Below, piece after piece: positions 6,453 to 7,792 of a stretch of DNA of 7,792 nucleotides (positions within the stretch are counted from its first letter, which is position 1; each line of letters begins with the position of its first letter). The DNA is from Chrysiogenia bacterium (GTDB taxonomy: Bacteria > JAGRBM01). The notes under the pieces are model-generated. The model saw only the letters and a program-made list of their open reading frames with translations. It had not been told where the DNA came from and searched no databases. The stretch covers positions 1 through 7,792 of the forward strand of contig JAGRBM010000174.1 of the NCBI GenBank assembly GCA_020434085.1. The letters run 5' to 3'. Position numbers and translations under genes: made by a program.

Positions 6453-7769
6453 CTAGTTGGCGGGCGCTGTGATCTCGCGCGTGGTGATGGCTTGCGGGGC
6501 GTGGAGCGTCTTGTAGAAACCGCCGCCGCCGCCGTTGGGAAAGCTCGGGAGCTGGGCCATGTGGGCGCTGAAGGAATGGATGCCCGGCTTGAGGTTCTGC
6601 CAGTCGAGAAACTCCAGCCCCACGCTGGGCAAGCCGCCGGGGTGGTCCTCGGGCGGAGCGGTTTCCTCGTTGCCGTCGACGAACAGGGCCGTGGGCTCGA
6701 GCTTGAGGCTGCGATCGAACTCGACCGTGGTCACTTCGTAGAGCCCGCCGCCGGTGAGCATGAACCAGGTATCGCCGGTGAGCTTGAGGTTACGCTCGAG
6801 CTCGATCATCCGCCCGTCAATGAGCGTGCCCTGGGGCAGACCACTCGTGGAGAGCTTGAGCCCGCGCAGGTCCACAAAGTCATGGATCAGAGCCACGTCC
6901 ATCGATGAAGTGACCGTCGCGACGGTATCGGGAATATCGAGGGTGACGATGCCCTGCCACAGGCGCTCGTAGTGCAGAAAGGTCACGCTCGCTGTGACGG
7001 TTACGCCCGGCGCAATGGGAACATGCACTGTCATTTCGCGAATCACGCGAATGGGACCGCGCTTTAGCGCATCGAGCGTCGCATCGAAGTCTTCCTCGTC
7101 GAAACGCAACGTGACCAGTGAACCCAGCGCGCGGGCTTCGATGCGGACCTTGAGCCGGTCCAGGATGTCTTCTTTGGCACGCCCCTTGAGATCGGCGTAG
7201 GTCAGGCTCTTGTAAATGAAGGGCAGGTCGGGGTCGTAGCCCATCGTGTAGGCGTCGGTGCGCACCGTGCTGGTGGCAGTGTCGTAATCGATCAGCGTTC
7301 GGTTGGGGACGTAGCCCTTCTCGCCGAGCAGCAGATAGACGTGGCCGGGATCGGGATAGTTCTCCCCGGCGATTTGGATCTCGAGCAGCCTGCCGCGCAC
7401 GCGCGCGAGCGCTTCAGCGCTGCAGGGCTCGCCCAGCTCGGAGGCCATGAAGACGATCTCGTCGTTGGCGTCGAGCACGCCGGGGCTCTCGTCACGTGCA
7501 AGTGCGCCGCTCGCCTCGCTGGAGACATAGCGGTCCTGCCCGTTGCGCTCATCCACCTGGAAGAGCAGGGGTTCTGGGCGCTCGCCCCGGCAGGAAAATC
7601 CAGAAAGAGAAACGATGCGCGCGCCATCGAGCGCCGGCACGTCTTTGGCGCTGAGCACGATGGGGAGCACGGAGGTATTGGTGGGGGTGGCGCTCTTGAA
7701 TGAGCGGGCGTTCGTAGCAGCGCAGAGCAGACAAAGCACTGGCAGGGAAATCAGGGAAAGCGTTTTCAA
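6453..7769 (-). CDS. Secreted protein of unknown function, signal peptide, probable TTG start
   Basis: I do not recognise this 438-residue protein. It begins with a clear Sec signal peptide: Lys2, a hydrophobic core at about 4-18, and a likely cleavage after TNA at 21. The cysteines at 13 and 16 do not form a proper lipobox. The mature part has no membrane segment and looks rich in beta strands. It has only two cysteines (60 and 116), perhaps a disulfide. A conspicuous block VLDANDEIVFMASELGEP lies at 98-115, YVPNRTLIDYD at 153-163, and a glycine run GGGGG at 413-417. A periplasmic or outer-surface location is likely. The start codon is TTG (7769-7767), with GGATGG six bases upstream. The frame stays open to the window edge, so a start further upstream cannot be ruled out, but it would bury the signal peptide. 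A TGA ending another frame overlaps the TTG. Confidence 0.8.
   Translation of the reverse strand: MKTLSLISLPVLCLLCAATNARSFKSATPTNTSVLPIVLSAKDVPALDGARIVSLSGFSCRGERPEPLLFQVDERNGQDRYVSSEASGALARDESPGVLDANDEIVFMASELGEPCSAEALARVRGRLLEIQIAGENYPDPGHVYLLLGEKGYVPNRTLIDYDTATSTVRTDAYTMGYDPDLPFIYKSLTYADLKGRAKEDILDRLKVRIEARALGSLVTLRFDEEDFDATLDALKRGPIRVIREMTVHVPIAPGVTVTASVTFLHYERLWQGIVTLDIPDTVATVTSSMDVALIHDFVDLRGLKLSTSGLPQGTLIDGRMIELERNLKLTGDTWFMLTGGGLYEVTTVEFDRSLKLEPTALFVDGNEETAPPEDHPGGLPSVGLEFLDWQNLKPGIHSFSAHMAQLPSFPNGGGGGFYKTLHAPQAITTREITAPAN
6520..6534 (+). repeat. (CCG)5 trinucleotide tract within the secreted-protein gene
   Basis: Five tandem CCG units on the plus strand encode five consecutive glycines (413-417) on the minus strand. 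Its size is a multiple of three, so length changes would alter the glycine count without a frameshift. Confidence 0.6.
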
Positions 7770-7792
7770 TTCAAACCATCCATTACCCGCCG

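Overview
This is a GC-rich bacterial chromosomal window with ordinary gene density. It holds seven protein genes and one tRNA gene. I saw no insertion sequence, CRISPR array, phage gene or rRNA. The lineage cannot be fixed from this sequence. The mix of an alternative-haem-pathway radical SAM enzyme, an OtsBA trehalose pair, a DUF2236/MpaB-type protein and a small bacterioferritin-like protein, with strong G/C bias at third codon positions, fits a deltaproteobacterial-grade organism (Desulfobacterota/Myxococcota or a relative). That is inference with low confidence.

Layout: positions 1-2236 (+) hold a trehalose operon. The end of otsB (trehalose-6-phosphate phosphatase, N-terminus cut by the window edge) overlaps the start of otsA (trehalose-6-phosphate synthase) by 8 bases. 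Together they convert UDP-glucose and glucose-6-phosphate to trehalose. After a 169-base gap with a GC-rich hairpin comes 2406-3692 (+), a radical SAM protein of the AhbC/NirJ group. It most resembles AhbC, which makes Fe-coproporphyrin III from didecarboxysiroheme. It converges on a short-chain dehydrogenase at 3700-4464 (-), with 7 bases between the stop codons.

Positions 4465-4743 are a divergent intergenic region. It carries a candidate extended -10 for the dehydrogenase and, on the other side, a TAGAAT box followed by a perfect 14-bp palindrome at the start of a DUF2236/MpaB-family gene (4744-5631, +). Next is tRNA-Ser(GCU) on the minus strand (5652-5743), with encoded CCA and a very good sigma-70 promoter upstream at 5804-5832. 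A bacterioferritin-like gene follows (5979-6446, +). It converges, with a 6-base gap, on a secreted protein of unknown function (6453-7769, -) that probably starts at TTG close to the window's right edge.

Apart from otsBA the genes look like independent transcription units. No intergenic stretch exceeds 300 bases. I did not find a clear new multi-gene system. The points most worth a second look are the palindromic operator-like site with no regulator nearby, the missing bridging glutamate in the ferritin-like protein, and the unrecognised secreted protein.
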